DNA of 64,000 bases, taken from the NCBI GenBank assembly GCA_022823505.1, contig JAJEIA010000077.1:1-64000 (forward strand). Direction: 5' to 3'. The translations under genes were made by a program, and so were the position numbers. The notes beneath the pieces were generated by a model. It worked only from the letters and a program-made list of their open reading frames with translations. It was not told the origin of the DNA and made no database searches. Positions 36,588-45,805 of the stretch are shown one piece after another. This DNA comes from Dehalococcoidia bacterium. GTDB lineage: Bacteria; Chloroflexota; Dehalococcoidia; Lucifugimonadales; UBA3495. Numbering within the stretch: the first letter of the stretch is position 1; each line of letters opens with the position of its first letter.

Positions 36588-37397
36588 GTGAGCAGCGCGC
36601 GAATCAACGGAATTGACCTGCACTACCAGAGCTACGGCGAGGGCGAGGCCATCGTGTTCGCCCACGGCGCCGGCGGCAACCTGTTGAGCTGGTGGCAACA
36701 GATACCCTTCTTCTCGCAGCATTACCGGTGCGTCACCTTCGACCACCGCGGGTTCGGACACTCCTATGACGAGCCCAACGGGCCGGGCCAGAACTCGTTT
36801 GTCGACGACCTGCGGGGCCTGCTGGACCACCTGGGGATCGAGTCGGCGCACCTGGTGGCGCAGTCCATGGGCGGCCGCACGATGCTGGGGTTTGCGGTGG
36901 CGTATCCCCACCGGGTCAAGAGCCTGGTGATGGCGGACACGGTGGGCGGCATGAACGTTCCGGAGGTGGTGGAGCAGCAGCGCATCTGGGCGGAGAAGCA
37001 GGCCAACAACCCGGCCGCCAGCGGAGACATCGGACACCGGGCGGTGTCTCCCCTGTTCGTGCAGAGGAGCCCGAATCTGGCCAATCTGTACCTGCAGGTA
37101 TCGCGCACTAACCCGCCGCGTCACACGCCGCCGGGAGGCGCGGCGGCCGGACCCAGCGCGGACCAACTGGCCAACCTGAAAGTGCCGACGCTGTTCTTCG
37201 TGGGCGAGGACGACCAGATCTCGCCGCCGCAGGTGATCGAGGCCGGCGTGCGGGCCATCCCCGGCGCGCGGCTGCTGCGGGTTCCGGAGGCGGGCCACTC
37301 GGTCTACTTCGAGAAGCCGGACATCTTCAACTTCGAGGTGCTGCGGTTCATCGAGGCGGCGGTAACAGCGCCCGAACCGGTTGCGGCCGGTGTCTAG
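36588..37397 (+). CDS. Alpha/beta hydrolase
   Basis: 269 residues from a GTG with GAGAGG upstream; a longer frame to 36381 runs through the family-2 repeat and is rejected. HGAGGNLLSWW (oxyanion), LVAQSMGGRTMLG (nucleophile elbow with Ser in QSMGG), VGEDDQISPP (Asp) and EAGHSVYFEKP (His) give a complete Ser-Asp-His triad. It is cytoplasmic and could be an esterase or C-C hydrolase; substrate not evident. Confidence 0.92.
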   Translation: MSSARINGIDLHYQSYGEGEAIVFAHGAGGNLLSWWQQIPFFSQHYRCVTFDHRGFGHSYDEPNGPGQNSFVDDLRGLLDHLGIESAHLVAQSMGGRTMLGFAVAYPHRVKSLVMADTVGGMNVPEVVEQQRIWAEKQANNPAASGDIGHRAVSPLFVQRSPNLANLYLQVSRTNPPRHTPPGGAAAGPSADQLANLKVPTLFFVGEDDQISPPQVIEAGVRAIPGARLLRVPEAGHSVYFEKPDIFNFEVLRFIEAAVTAPEPVAAGV

Positions 37398-37430
37398 CAG
37401 TTTTAGATCCTAAGAATGGAACCCCCCTCA

Positions 37431-37552
37431 TGCGTACCCAGTTTGTCATCGCGAGAAGCGTAGCAAGGTGGCGATCTCGCCGCCGAAATAGCCAGCCTGA
37501 TTGCGGCGGGATTGCCACTCTTCGCTCACAATGACATTCCTTACGAACTGGT
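37431..37552. repeat. Family-1 intergenic repeat
   Basis: TGCGTACCCAGTTTGTCATCG at the left; CGCTCACAATGACATTCC...ACGAACTGG at the right, inverted. It lies between the hydrolase and DUF2283 genes. Confidence 0.8.
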
Positions 37553-37599
37553 TTCCCGTCACCGGACGGGCAGCTTGTAAAAAGGTACGGAGGCAGGCC

Positions 37600-37860
37600 G
37601 TGGTCAAATCTACAGTGAAACACCAAGAGAACAAAGCAGTGGTCAAGTACTACGCCGATACGGAGACGCTCTGCATTTCCAATGGCAGGCCCATGGGCGA
37701 AGGCGACGACGTTTGCAAGGACGTAGTGGCGTTCTTCGACCGGGAAAACCCGTCCGAAGTGGTCGGTCTGACCATCGAGTGCGCTGAGGAAGTGCTGAAG
37801 CCCTTCGTAGACGCAATTTTGGCCAAACACGGCGTGACCGAGGTTGCAACGAACGGATGA
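37600..37860 (+). CDS. DUF2283 protein
   Basis: 86 residues. KYYADTETLCIS near the start, then a strand-turn pattern and VVGLTIECAEEVL, fit DUF2283. Function unknown; members are often near toxin-antitoxin genes. GTG start at 37600, preceded by GGAGG; the longer frame upstream lies in the repeat. Its stop overlaps an ATG of the next gene's frame by ATGA. Confidence 0.85.
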   Translation: MVKSTVKHQENKAVVKYYADTETLCISNGRPMGEGDDVCKDVVAFFDRENPSEVVGLTIECAEEVLKPFVDAILAKHGVTEVATNG

Positions 37861-37877
37861 ATAGCGAGGAAGCCAAC

Positions 37878-38648
37878 ATGACCACCGGCGTATGCGTCGA
37901 TGCACGGGACGGCATCGCCACGGTGTCCGTCGCGGGGCGGACGCACCTGAACCTGCTGGGGCCCGATGTGTTCCGGGAGCTGCGGGAGCGGGTGGAGGAG
38001 TGCGGCAACGATCCGGCGGTGCGGGCGATCGTGTTGCGGGGAGCCGGCGAGCGGGCGTTTTCGGCCGGCGTGGACCTGCGCGAGATGAAGGACCTGACGC
38101 CGCTGACGGCCGAGCGGTTCATCCGCAGCCTGCACCGGGCGGCGCGCATCCTGGTGGACGTGCCGGTGCCCGTGGTGGCGGCGATACAAGGGCCGTGCCT
38201 GGGCGGCGCGCTGGAACTGGCGTTGGCCGCTGACATCCGCATCGCGTCGACGGACGGCATCTTCGGGCTGCCGGAGGTTCGCGTCGGCCTGCCCTCGGTG
38301 ATCGAGGCGTCGCTGCTGCCGCCGACGGTGGGCCTGGGTCGCGCCCGCAAGATGCTGCTCACCGGCGAGATCATCGACGCCGCCGAGGCGCACCGCATCG
38401 GGCTGGTGGACGAGGTGGTCGAGCACGAAGCAGTCCATGAAAGGGCTATGGCGATGGCGTGGGAGTTCCTGGGCATGGCCCGACCGGTGCTGGCCTCGCA
38501 GAAGGACATCGTCGGCAAATGGCTGGAACTGGGCGAAGCGGAGTCGGCCGAATACACCATCAAGGCATTCGCCCTGGGGTTCGCCACGCCGTACCCCCAC
38601 GAGGCCATGACCGCCTTCCTGGAGAAGCGCGCGCCGCGATTTGAATGA
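37878..38648 (+). CDS. Enoyl-CoA hydratase/isomerase family protein
   Basis: 256 residues, crotonase fold. GERAFSAGVDLREM (first oxyanion region), AAIQGPCLGGALELALAADIRIA (second) and FGLPEVRVGLPS are the signature. The first catalytic Glu of hydratases is Leu/Glu-like in ALELAL and the second lies in LPEVRVG, so hydratase or isomerase activity cannot be fixed. ATG at 37878 has GAGGAAG; an ATG at 37857 with ATGA coupling is an alternative. It acts on acyl-CoA thioesters. Confidence 0.9.
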   Translation: MTTGVCVDARDGIATVSVAGRTHLNLLGPDVFRELRERVEECGNDPAVRAIVLRGAGERAFSAGVDLREMKDLTPLTAERFIRSLHRAARILVDVPVPVVAAIQGPCLGGALELALAADIRIASTDGIFGLPEVRVGLPSVIEASLLPPTVGLGRARKMLLTGEIIDAAEAHRIGLVDEVVEHEAVHERAMAMAWEFLGMARPVLASQKDIVGKWLELGEAESAEYTIKAFALGFATPYPHEAMTAFLEKRAPRFE

Positions 38649-38652
38649 CAAG

Positions 38653-38750
38653 ATCGTCATTGCGAGCGCAGCGCGGCAATCCCGTTGGACTGACGCACTT
38701 TGCTACGAGACCGAGATGGCCACGTCGCTATGTTCTTCGAGATTACAAAC
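38653..38750. repeat. Family-1 intergenic repeat, divergent copy
   Basis: ATCGTCATTGCGAGCGCAGCG at the left end; GCCACGTCGCTATGTTCTTCGAG at the right end, roughly inverted. It lies before the nitroreductase gene. Confidence 0.6.
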
Positions 38751-38782
38751 CCAATAGGTACGAAACCGGAGGGGTACACCCA

Positions 38783-39424
38783 ATGACGGAATCCACCGAA
38801 CTGTTTCACATCATGCGCACCACGCGGGCCATGCGCCGGCTCAAGCCGGACCCGGTGCCCGACGAGCTGATACACCGCATCCTGCAGGCCGGGCAGTGGG
38901 CGGCCAACGGCGGCGCCAACCAGCGCTGGCGGTTCCTGGTGGTCAAGGACCGCAGCATCAAGGAGCAGGTGCAGAAGTGGTACCAGAAGGCCTTTGACGA
39001 GGTGGTCGGGCCGCGCTATCTGGGCAGCGAGCCGCCTCCCGGTTCCAGCCCGGGCCGGTATCGCCGGCAGCACGACGCGGTGGAGTACCTGACCGAGCAC
39101 TACCACGAGGCGCCGGTGTGGATCGTGGCCTGCCAGGACGACGGCGCGGAGACGCCGACGCGGTCGGCCGGCGCGTCGATCTATCCGGCGGTGCAGAACA
39201 TGCTGCTGGCCGCCCGTGCCCTGGGGCTCGGCTCGACGCTCACCAGCCGCCACCTGCGCCACGAGAAGGAGGTGGAGGAGATCCTGGGCCTGCCGCCGGG
39301 GGTGCACTCCTACGCCATCCTGCCCATCGGCTACCCCATGGGCAACTTCGGGCCGGTGCGCCGTGGGCCGCTGTCCGACGTGGTGTACCTGGACAGGTGG
39401 GGCGAGACCTACATCGCCGATTAG
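38783..39424 (+). CDS. Nitroreductase family protein
   Basis: 213 residues. MRTTRAMRRLKPDPVPDELI at the N-terminus contacts FMN phosphate; AGQWAANGGANQRWRFLVV and AGASIYPAVQNMLLAARALGLGSTLT are typical. Such FMN enzymes reduce nitro groups, quinones or dehalogenate; the real substrate is unknown. ATG with GGAGGGG upstream. A hairpin follows the stop. Confidence 0.9.
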   Translation: MTESTELFHIMRTTRAMRRLKPDPVPDELIHRILQAGQWAANGGANQRWRFLVVKDRSIKEQVQKWYQKAFDEVVGPRYLGSEPPPGSSPGRYRRQHDAVEYLTEHYHEAPVWIVACQDDGAETPTRSAGASIYPAVQNMLLAARALGLGSTLTSRHLRHEKEVEEILGLPPGVHSYAILPIGYPMGNFGPVRRGPLSDVVYLDRWGETYIAD

Positions 39425-39429
39425 ATCGG

Positions 39430-39458
39430 CCGGCGCGTTGACGCTTGCGACGCGCCGG
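39430..39458 (+). terminator. Hairpin after the nitroreductase gene
   Basis: CCGGCGCGT and ACGCGCCGG (9 bp) with an 11-nt loop, 6 nt after the stop codon. No U-tract. Confidence 0.5.
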
Positions 39459-39515
39459 GGCGGGTGATCATTCGTCCCGGCAACGCATGCACCCATCGCA
39501 TTGGGGAGGGAACTG

Positions 39516-40628
39516 ATGGCGGACATCTTTCGAGCCGACCACGTGGGGAGCCTGCTGAGGCCGCCGGAAGTGCACGAGGCGCGGGCGGCTTATCAGGCGG
39601 GCCGTTTGGATGCGGACGAACTGCGCGTCGTGGAGGACCGGGCCATCCTGCACGCTCTGGAACGCCAGCGGGCGGCCGGCGTGTCGGTGTTCACCGACGG
39701 GGAGTTCCGCCGCACCGGGTTCCAGAACGATCTGATCGAGGCGGTGGACGGCTTCGTCATGCCCGAGCGGCCGGCGGTGGTGCGGGTCTGGCAGGGACCG
39801 GGCGGCGAGCCATCCGAGCAGGGCACGCGGCAGGTGGTGGGAGCAAAGCTGCGGCAGGTACGCGGCCTCACCGAGAACCAACTGGGGTTCTTGCAGGAGC
39901 ACGCGCCGGGTCCGGTCAAGATGACGCTGCCCAGCCCGAGCCAGTTCCCGGCCATCGCCTACCAGCCTGGCGTCAGCGACCGGTTCTATCCGACACGATC
40001 GGACCTGCTGTGGGAGATCGCCGGCTTCATCAGGGCGGAGATTGCCGCGCTGCTGGAGGCCGGGGTCGACTACATCCAGATCGATGCGCCGCGCTACAGC
40101 TACTACGTCGACCCACGTTGGCGGGAGCACCTGCGGGAGCTGGGCGAGGATCCGGACGCGATGTTCGAAGAGGCGGTGAACGCGGACAACTTCTGCCTGG
40201 AAGGGGCGCAGCGGCCCGGCGCGACCATCGCGATGCACATCTGCCGGGGCAACAACCAGAGCAAGTGGTACGCCGAGGGCGGCTACGAGGCCATCGCCGA
40301 GCGGCTGTTCGGCTCGCTGGCCGTGGACCGGTTCCTGCTGGAGTACGACACGGAGCGTGCTGGCACCTTCGAGCCGCTGCGCTTCATGCCCACCGACAAG
40401 ATGGTGGTGCTGGGCCTGGTCAGCAGCAAGGAGGCGGCGGTGGAGTCGCGGGACTACCTGCTGGAGCGGATCGAGGAGGCCAGCGGATACGTGCCGGTGG
40501 AGCGGCTGGCGCTGAGCCCGCAGTGCGGGTTCGCGTCAACAGCGGCGGGCAACCTGCTCACCGAGGACGACCAGTGGCGGAAGCTAGAGCTGGTGGCGGA
40601 GGTGGCAGGGGAGGTTTGGGGCGGTTAG
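39516..40628 (+). CDS. MetE-like cobalamin-independent methionine synthase family protein
   Basis: 370 residues, a stand-alone barrel like the MetE C-terminal half. RADHVGSLLRP at the start, DYIQIDAPRYSYY, then the zinc ligands H and C in MHICRGN, E in FLLEYD and C in SPQCGFAS. It probably transfers a methyl group to a thiol, but short MetE-like proteins often use other donors than methyltetrahydrofolate. ATG at 39516 has GGGGAGGG before it. Confidence 0.88.
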   Translation: MADIFRADHVGSLLRPPEVHEARAAYQAGRLDADELRVVEDRAILHALERQRAAGVSVFTDGEFRRTGFQNDLIEAVDGFVMPERPAVVRVWQGPGGEPSEQGTRQVVGAKLRQVRGLTENQLGFLQEHAPGPVKMTLPSPSQFPAIAYQPGVSDRFYPTRSDLLWEIAGFIRAEIAALLEAGVDYIQIDAPRYSYYVDPRWREHLRELGEDPDAMFEEAVNADNFCLEGAQRPGATIAMHICRGNNQSKWYAEGGYEAIAERLFGSLAVDRFLLEYDTERAGTFEPLRFMPTDKMVVLGLVSSKEAAVESRDYLLERIEEASGYVPVERLALSPQCGFASTAAGNLLTEDDQWRKLELVAEVAGEVWGG

Positions 40629-40836
40629 CCCCTGGTCTATTGTCGTGACAGCGTTCCCAGGGTCTACTGCGACGCCTCTCATAGGTGATGCCTCTGATCG
40701 TAGCCGTTGGTTCAGCGGACCCCCATTGGATGGCATGCCGCCGCGCTGATACAATCCAAATGCACGAAAGAAAATCATTTGATAGAATCCGCGCCCGCGC
40801 GGCAACGGGCCGCCGAGGCCGAAGAGAGGATCACAG

Positions 40837-41163
40837 ATGGCGACCACCAGGGACGAACAGGCCCCATTGTCCTGGGAACAGATCCTGCTCGCTATCAACC
40901 CGCAACAAGGGCTTCACAAAGACAGGCTCCGCAGGCTGGTCAACGCTATCCAGAAAGCCCATCAGGAAGGGCAGCCGCTAGATCCTGAGGTTGAAGGATA
41001 TGCCAAAGCACTGATGGCTTCCATCATATACGAGCAGGTAAACGCCATGATCGGTGACCTGATGGTCCCACGGGATCGGAACCAAGCGCGTATTCGACGC
41101 CGTGGTCGTAGTGTACGGAACAGGGCCGTTCACGGCGGGCGCCAACCGGTGCGGTTGTTCTAA
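40837..41163 (+). CDS. Small hypothetical protein
   Basis: 108 residues, not recognised. Helical, with SWEQILLAINPQQGLHKDRL near the start, ASIIYEQVNAMIGDLM in the middle and a basic C-terminus (RIRRRGRSVRNR). Six nt separate it from the next gene, so they likely form an operon. GAGAGG upstream of the ATG. Confidence 0.6.
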   Translation: MATTRDEQAPLSWEQILLAINPQQGLHKDRLRRLVNAIQKAHQEGQPLDPEVEGYAKALMASIIYEQVNAMIGDLMVPRDRNQARIRRRGRSVRNRAVHGGRQPVRLF

Positions 41164-41169
41164 ACCACG

Positions 41170-41715
41170 ATGACAACACCCGAGCGTTCAGGTCAATCCG
41201 AACAAGAACACGATCCTCCGGAGTCTGCTCCGGAAGGAGAGCCTTCAGCAGATAACGAACCCTCTGACGGTCCGAACATCCAGATTCTTCGGGAGTTTTT
41301 TGACAGCTTGCCGGAGGAAATGCAGCAGGAAGTTCCGCCACAGATTCAAGAGTTGCTGAGGGCCGGTGCTGGGGAACTCAGAGGTTTTTCAGCCCGCCTG
41401 TCCATGACGCAAGGCGGACAGTTCGATCCCGTAGTGTCTCAGATTACAGGGAATCACATCGCGGGTATCATTGACCTGCAGCGCAGGGAATTAGAGAACG
41501 AGGACCGACAGTCGGAGCGTGATTTCCAAGCAAGTAAAGAAGAGGGACGGATCTTCGCAGGATTGGCCGTGCTGGGGGTTGTGGCGGTGCTGGGGATTTG
41601 CGCTCTTGCCGCATGGCAGGTTCCCGAGTATTTGCCAGAGATTGTAACCGGCTCCATTGGCACCGCTGCGGGTTTGATAGGTGGCTACGGCATCGGACGC
41701 TCACGGAGCCGGTGA
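41170..41715 (+). CDS. Coiled-coil membrane protein, DUF2335-like
   Basis: 181 residues. The N-terminal 45 residues are acidic and disordered. Then comes a helical region LPEEMQQEVPPQIQELL and a charged helix (LQRRELENEDRQSERDF), followed by two hydrophobic segments (about 130-150 and 157-175) ending in RSRSR. The layout is like DUF2335 proteins and like the gene at 6050, but I would not assign a family firmly. Coupled to the gene upstream. Confidence 0.6.
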   Translation: MTTPERSGQSEQEHDPPESAPEGEPSADNEPSDGPNIQILREFFDSLPEEMQQEVPPQIQELLRAGAGELRGFSARLSMTQGGQFDPVVSQITGNHIAGIIDLQRRELENEDRQSERDFQASKEEGRIFAGLAVLGVVAVLGICALAAWQVPEYLPEIVTGSIGTAAGLIGGYGIGRSRSR

Positions 41716-41818
41716 AGAATGCCAGTTTCGGTCCACAAGCAGACACGCTAGCGGAACAAACAAACGTGGTGGCTACCGGGAGGCAGCCACCACTATTTCC
41801 GCCCTATGACAGTGTCGC

Positions 41819-42946
41819 CTACAGGAACGCGAACTGCTCGTAGTCGCCGTGGACGATGGGGATGGGGTCCAGCTCCAGCCAGCGGTTGAGGATGGTGGCG
41901 TAGGTGGAGCGGAAGTCGGTGGTGAAGTGCATGTCGCCCTCGGAATGGTCCTCGGGGCGGAGGGACGGGTACTCGCCGTAGAGGCCGCCGTTGACCGAGC
42001 CGCCGATGACGAAGGCCGCGCCGCCGGAACCGTGGTCGGTGCCGGTGCCGTTGTCCTTGATGCGCCGGCCGAACTCGGAGAAGACCAGGATCAGCGTGTC
42101 GTCGAGCATGCCGTGCTCATCCAGGTCGCTGGTGAAGTCGGCGATGGCGGTGGACACGTCGGTCCAGAGCTTGTGGTGAGCGGGCAGCTCGTTGCTGTGG
42201 GTGTCGAAGCTGCCGTGCATCGTGTAGTAGATGCGGGTGCCCAGGTCGGCGGACATCACCTGCACCATGTTCCGCAGGGACTGGCTGATGGGCGTGTCGG
42301 CGTACTCAACGGAGGAAGAGTACACCTCGGGCGCGCTGCGCAGACGGTCGGCGCCCTTGAGGGCGTTGGATCCGGTCTCGGACAACACCTGGGCGACGAT
42401 GTCCTTGCTCTCGGTGGGCCCGTAGATGCGGCTGAAGGCCTCCAGGGCGTACTGGCGGGACTTCTCGTCCTGGATGTCGGGCATCAGGCCGTAGGTCTCC
42501 AGGTTGGCAACCGATGCGACGGGCACGCCCTTGCAGACCAGGGCCCGGGGGAGGCCGCGTCCGAAGTTGACGCCGGTGAGCACGTTCTCGCCCCGGGCGT
42601 CCAGGTCGCGGATGGCCGCGCCCAGCCAGCCCTCGGCGCCGATCTTCTCCGACTCGGCGGTGTACCACACGTCGCGGGAGCGGAAGTGCGACCGGTTGGG
42701 ATTGGGATAGCCGATGCCGTTGATGACGGCAAGGTTTCCCTGGTCCCAGAGGTGCTTCATGGGGGTCAGGCTGGGGTTGAAGCCCACCTCGCCGTCCAGG
42801 TGCAGCACCTCGCCCTCGGGGATGCCAACGTTGTTGCGGAAGTCGTAGTAGAGAGGGTTGTTGTAGGGGATGACGGTGTTCAGGGCGTCGTTGCCGCCCT
42901 GGAGTTCAATCACCACCACCGACCTTTCCTTCTTGGTGGAAGTCAT
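41819..42946 (-). CDS. DUF1501 family protein
   Basis: 375 residues. VVIELQGGNDALNTVIPY at the N-terminus, GYPNPNRSHF, HGSFDTHSNE near residue 245, and VFSEFGRR...TDHGSGGAAFVIGG are the alkaline-phosphatase-like core of DUF1501. Metal-binding His and Asp residues are kept, so a hydrolase-type role is possible, substrate unknown. Usually a Tat signal is present; here the protein begins directly at the core, so it may be cytoplasmic or have lost its leader. Last gene of a four-gene operon, strong SD AGGAGG. Confidence 0.92.
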   Translation of the reverse strand: MTSTKKERSVVVIELQGGNDALNTVIPYNNPLYYDFRNNVGIPEGEVLHLDGEVGFNPSLTPMKHLWDQGNLAVINGIGYPNPNRSHFRSRDVWYTAESEKIGAEGWLGAAIRDLDARGENVLTGVNFGRGLPRALVCKGVPVASVANLETYGLMPDIQDEKSRQYALEAFSRIYGPTESKDIVAQVLSETGSNALKGADRLRSAPEVYSSSVEYADTPISQSLRNMVQVMSADLGTRIYYTMHGSFDTHSNELPAHHKLWTDVSTAIADFTSDLDEHGMLDDTLILVFSEFGRRIKDNGTGTDHGSGGAAFVIGGSVNGGLYGEYPSLRPEDHSEGDMHFTTDFRSTYATILNRWLELDPIPIVHGDYEQFAFL

Positions 42947-42992
42947 CGGGCTATCCTCCTGTTCGGGTCTGCCGGGGCCGTTTCTGCTGGTA

Positions 42993-43030
42993 AGGGATTG
43001 CCGCGCCGCGCTCGCAATGGCTTAGGAGTA
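42993..43030. repeat. Family-1 repeat fragment
   Basis: GGGATTGCCGCGCCGCGCTCGCAATGGC is one end only of the family-1 element. Confidence 0.45.
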
Positions 43031-43068
43031 CGCAGTTGGAAGTTTTTACACTCGTCTGGAAACTTTTA

Positions 43069-43178
43069 CACCCGTCATTCCCGCGAAAGCGGGAATCCAG
43101 TGGCCAAAATCGTTAACAGTGTTTCACGTTCGTCCACTATGAAGTGAATGGATCCCTGCGTGCGCAGGAATGACGGGT
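43069..43178. repeat. Family-3 repeat: two inverted dRS3-like hairpins around a core
   Basis: CCCGTCATTCCCGCGAAAGC at the left and GCGCAGGAATGACGGG at the right form inverted ends. The core contains AAATCGTTAAC. A second copy at 59165-59273 has the same core in the opposite orientation. Confidence 0.8.
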
Positions 43179-43207
43179 TTGTAATTTCAAGTGCGTGACT
43201 GCCGTGG

Positions 43208-44245
43208 CTAAGCGGAGGCGCCGGCCGGCTGGTACACCTGGATGCGGTGCCGGTTGCTTTCGGTTACGTACAGGTTCCCGTCGCGGTCGAGCTTGATGGA
43301 CACGGGGGACCAGAAGTACTTTTCGATGTGCGACGATTCCTCGTGGGGTTCGTCCACGAAGTATTCGATTTCGGGTTCCAGGTCGGCGCGGGAGCGGGCG
43401 TCTCCCTCCTCCACGTTGATGGCCAGGAAGTTGGCGGCCCAGTCGGACAGGGTGGCCTCACCGCGCAGCTTCTGGACGAAGCCGCCGTTTGCGTCAAGCA
43501 CCTGCACGCGCTCGTTGCCCCAGTCGGCAACGTAGATGTTGCCGGCCGCGTCCACCGCGACACCGGAGGGGCGGTGGAACTGGCCGTCGCCCCGGCCGCT
43601 GGTCCCGAAGGACGCCAGGTGTTCGCCGTCGGAGGAGAACTTCTGGACGCGGTCGTTTCCCCAGTCGGCGACGTAGACGTTGCCATCCGTTCCCACGGTG
43701 ATGCCCCAGGGGAGGTTCAGCTGGCCGGGGCCGCTGCCCTCGCCGCCAAAGGCGAGCAGGAAGTGCCCGTCGGCGGTGAACTTCTGGACCCGATGGTTGT
43801 AGGTGTCGGCGACATAGAGGTTGTCGTCGGCGTCGAAGGCGAGGCCGGACGGGGTGTCCAGCTGGCCATCGCCGGATCCATGCTCGCCCCAGGTGGACAG
43901 GAACGCGCCCTCACGGTCGAACACCGAAACTCGATGCGTGGCCTCGTCGCTGACGTACACGCGACCACGGCTGTCCAGGGTGCACGCCGAGGGCCAAATG
44001 AACTGGCCGGGGGACTGACCGTAGGCGGCGAAGGTGCCGTAATACTCGCTGTTGATGTCGCACATGGTGACGCGGACGCCGCGGGGGACGTTCTCCAGCG
44101 AGCGGTTGGCAACGTAAATCCGGCCGTCATCGGCAATTGCCGTGTCGGTGGGGCTGTAGAAGCCCCGACCTTCCATGGTCGTCATGCCCAGGGTCATGCG
44201 GTATTCGAGGAGCTTTACCTCGGGTATGTCTTGAACTGTGGTCAT
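43208..44245 (-). CDS. NHL-repeat beta-propeller protein
   Basis: 345 residues with six NHL-type units, each ending near YVADTYNHRVQKF, YVADWGNDRVQKF, YVADWGNERVQVL and similar. The repeats run from about residue 30 to the C-terminus, with an insertion near 260-300. No signal peptide is seen. Such propellers bind proteins, RNA or sugars. The gene is third in the operon with DUF1800 and GMC oxidoreductase genes; it starts with an AAGGATG SD, and a family-2 repeat separates it from the DUF1800 gene. Confidence 0.9.
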   Translation of the reverse strand: MTTVQDIPEVKLLEYRMTLGMTTMEGRGFYSPTDTAIADDGRIYVANRSLENVPRGVRVTMCDINSEYYGTFAAYGQSPGQFIWPSACTLDSRGRVYVSDEATHRVSVFDREGAFLSTWGEHGSGDGQLDTPSGLAFDADDNLYVADTYNHRVQKFTADGHFLLAFGGEGSGPGQLNLPWGITVGTDGNVYVADWGNDRVQKFSSDGEHLASFGTSGRGDGQFHRPSGVAVDAAGNIYVADWGNERVQVLDANGGFVQKLRGEATLSDWAANFLAINVEEGDARSRADLEPEIEYFVDEPHEESSHIEKYFWSPVSIKLDRDGNLYVTESNRHRIQVYQPAGASA

Positions 44246-44267
44246 GGTCTTTTCATCCTTGGCAATC

Positions 44268-44375
44268 GTCTGAATCAGGATTTGCCGGATTGGAGGATTT
44301 TCATGATTGGGTGTTTTTCACCAGCGGATGCTCCAATCCTGTCACTCCCACAATCCCGAAAATCCTGCTTCTGAC
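44268..44375. repeat. Family-2 palindromic repeat
   Basis: Left end GTCTGAATCAGGATTTGCC, right end AAAATCCTGCTTCTGAC, about 108 bp. It lies inside the four-gene operon between DUF1800 and NHL genes. Confidence 0.8.
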
Positions 44376-44380
44376 TATCC

Positions 44381-45793
44381 CTACGCCCGCTGGAACTCGT
44401 GGGTGGAGGCCACCATCTGGAGAACCTCGGCGATGCGGCCCGCGCCGGCGTCGGGTGAGCCCGCCACGGAGGCGAAGTCCACCAGCTCGCGGCGGGTCTC
44501 CTCGGAGACGGTGATCGCGCCCACCTGGTCGAGGCAGGCGTCCACCAGCATTTCGGGCGAGACGGCCGACGGTGTCTCGGCAATGCGCTCCACCATGGCG
44601 CTGACGCCGGGCTTGGCGGTGTCGCCAAGCTGCTGGGAGGCGAAGTTGATGCGCTCCACCAGGGAGCCGGTGTCGATCCAGTCGGTGCCCTGGTGCCAAC
44701 CCTCGACGCTGGGCGGGTTGTTGAGGAACTGGCCCATGAACACGGCCTGCTGGTAGCGGTCCAGGATCTCCTTGCGGGGTCGGTCGAACTCACCGGTCAG
44801 GCGGAGCACGCCGGCCACCAACTCGACGGGGCTCTTGACCTTGCGGTACCAGGCCGCCTCGTCCTGGAAGAAATCGGCGTTGAACAGGGCGCGCAGCATG
44901 GCGGCGATGTTGTAGCCGCTGTCGAAGTAGGCCTTGACCAGCAGGTCGATGGCCGCCGGGTCCTGGGGCTCGGTGTAGGGCCACTCGGGCACGGGCGGCT
45001 CGTCGGCCACGAAGAAGCTGTACATGTGCCGGGCAATGAACCGGGCGGTGGCCTCCTGCTGGCAGATGATGTCGACGATGTCGTCGCCGTTGAAAGCGCC
45101 GCGCTGGCCCAGGAACTCCTTTTCGCCGAAGTCGTGGTCCTCCTCCTGGAACTCGAAGTGCCAGGAGATGCGGCCGTAGGGCCAGTCGGAGTCGCGCATG
45201 GAGCGCAGTTCCATGTACTCGCGGTTGCCCAGGGTCCAGCCGGTGAAGGCACGGGCGCACTCCTGGACGTCCTGCTCGGTGTAGTTTCCGACGCCCATGG
45301 AGAAGAGTTCCAGCAGCTCGCGGCCGTAGTTCTCGTTGATGGCGTCCTTGTGGTTGTCCTGGTTGTCCAGCCAGATGATCATGGCCGGGTCCCGGGAGAG
45401 CTCCACCAGCAGGTCGCGGAAGCTGCCCATGCCCTTGTAGCGGAACATGCGAACCTGGTCGGACAGGGCCTTGCCGTGGATGACCTTGGGGTAGCCGGTG
45501 GCGAAGATGCCGTGCCAGAAGAGGGCGACCTTTTCGCGCAGTGGCGTGGTGGTGGTGGCCATGCGGTACAGCCAGTTCTCGCCGGAGCCCAGGGTGCCCA
45601 TCATGCCGGACAGCTCGGGATGGAAGCGGCGAATCAGGTCGTCGCCCATGCGCTGCTCGTTGCTGTGGTCCAACAGCCGGTCGACGGTGGCCTCGTAGCC
45701 CTGGGCGGCGTAGGCCTCCAGTTGCTCTCGGGTGGCGCCGAAGCCGGCGCGCCGCATCAGGTGGCCGATGAGTTCTACATCGCGGTTTGCCAT
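44381..45793 (-). CDS. DUF1800 family protein
   Basis: 470 residues, typical for DUF1800: LMRRAGFGATREQLEAYAAQG at the start, LREKVALFWHGIFATG, YGRELLELFSMGVG, ARAFTGWT, and DYLxN-like features near the middle. DUF1800 is a conserved, often exported protein encoded beside DUF1501; its reaction is unknown. It begins 12 nt after the GMC gene with a GAGGAGG SD, so translation is likely coupled. Confidence 0.92.
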   Translation of the reverse strand: MANRDVELIGHLMRRAGFGATREQLEAYAAQGYEATVDRLLDHSNEQRMGDDLIRRFHPELSGMMGTLGSGENWLYRMATTTTPLREKVALFWHGIFATGYPKVIHGKALSDQVRMFRYKGMGSFRDLLVELSRDPAMIIWLDNQDNHKDAINENYGRELLELFSMGVGNYTEQDVQECARAFTGWTLGNREYMELRSMRDSDWPYGRISWHFEFQEEDHDFGEKEFLGQRGAFNGDDIVDIICQQEATARFIARHMYSFFVADEPPVPEWPYTEPQDPAAIDLLVKAYFDSGYNIAAMLRALFNADFFQDEAAWYRKVKSPVELVAGVLRLTGEFDRPRKEILDRYQQAVFMGQFLNNPPSVEGWHQGTDWIDTGSLVERINFASQQLGDTAKPGVSAMVERIAETPSAVSPEMLVDACLDQVGAITVSEETRRELVDFASVAGSPDAGAGRIAEVLQMVASTHEFQRA

Positions 45794-45805
45794 GGGTTGC
45801 CTCCT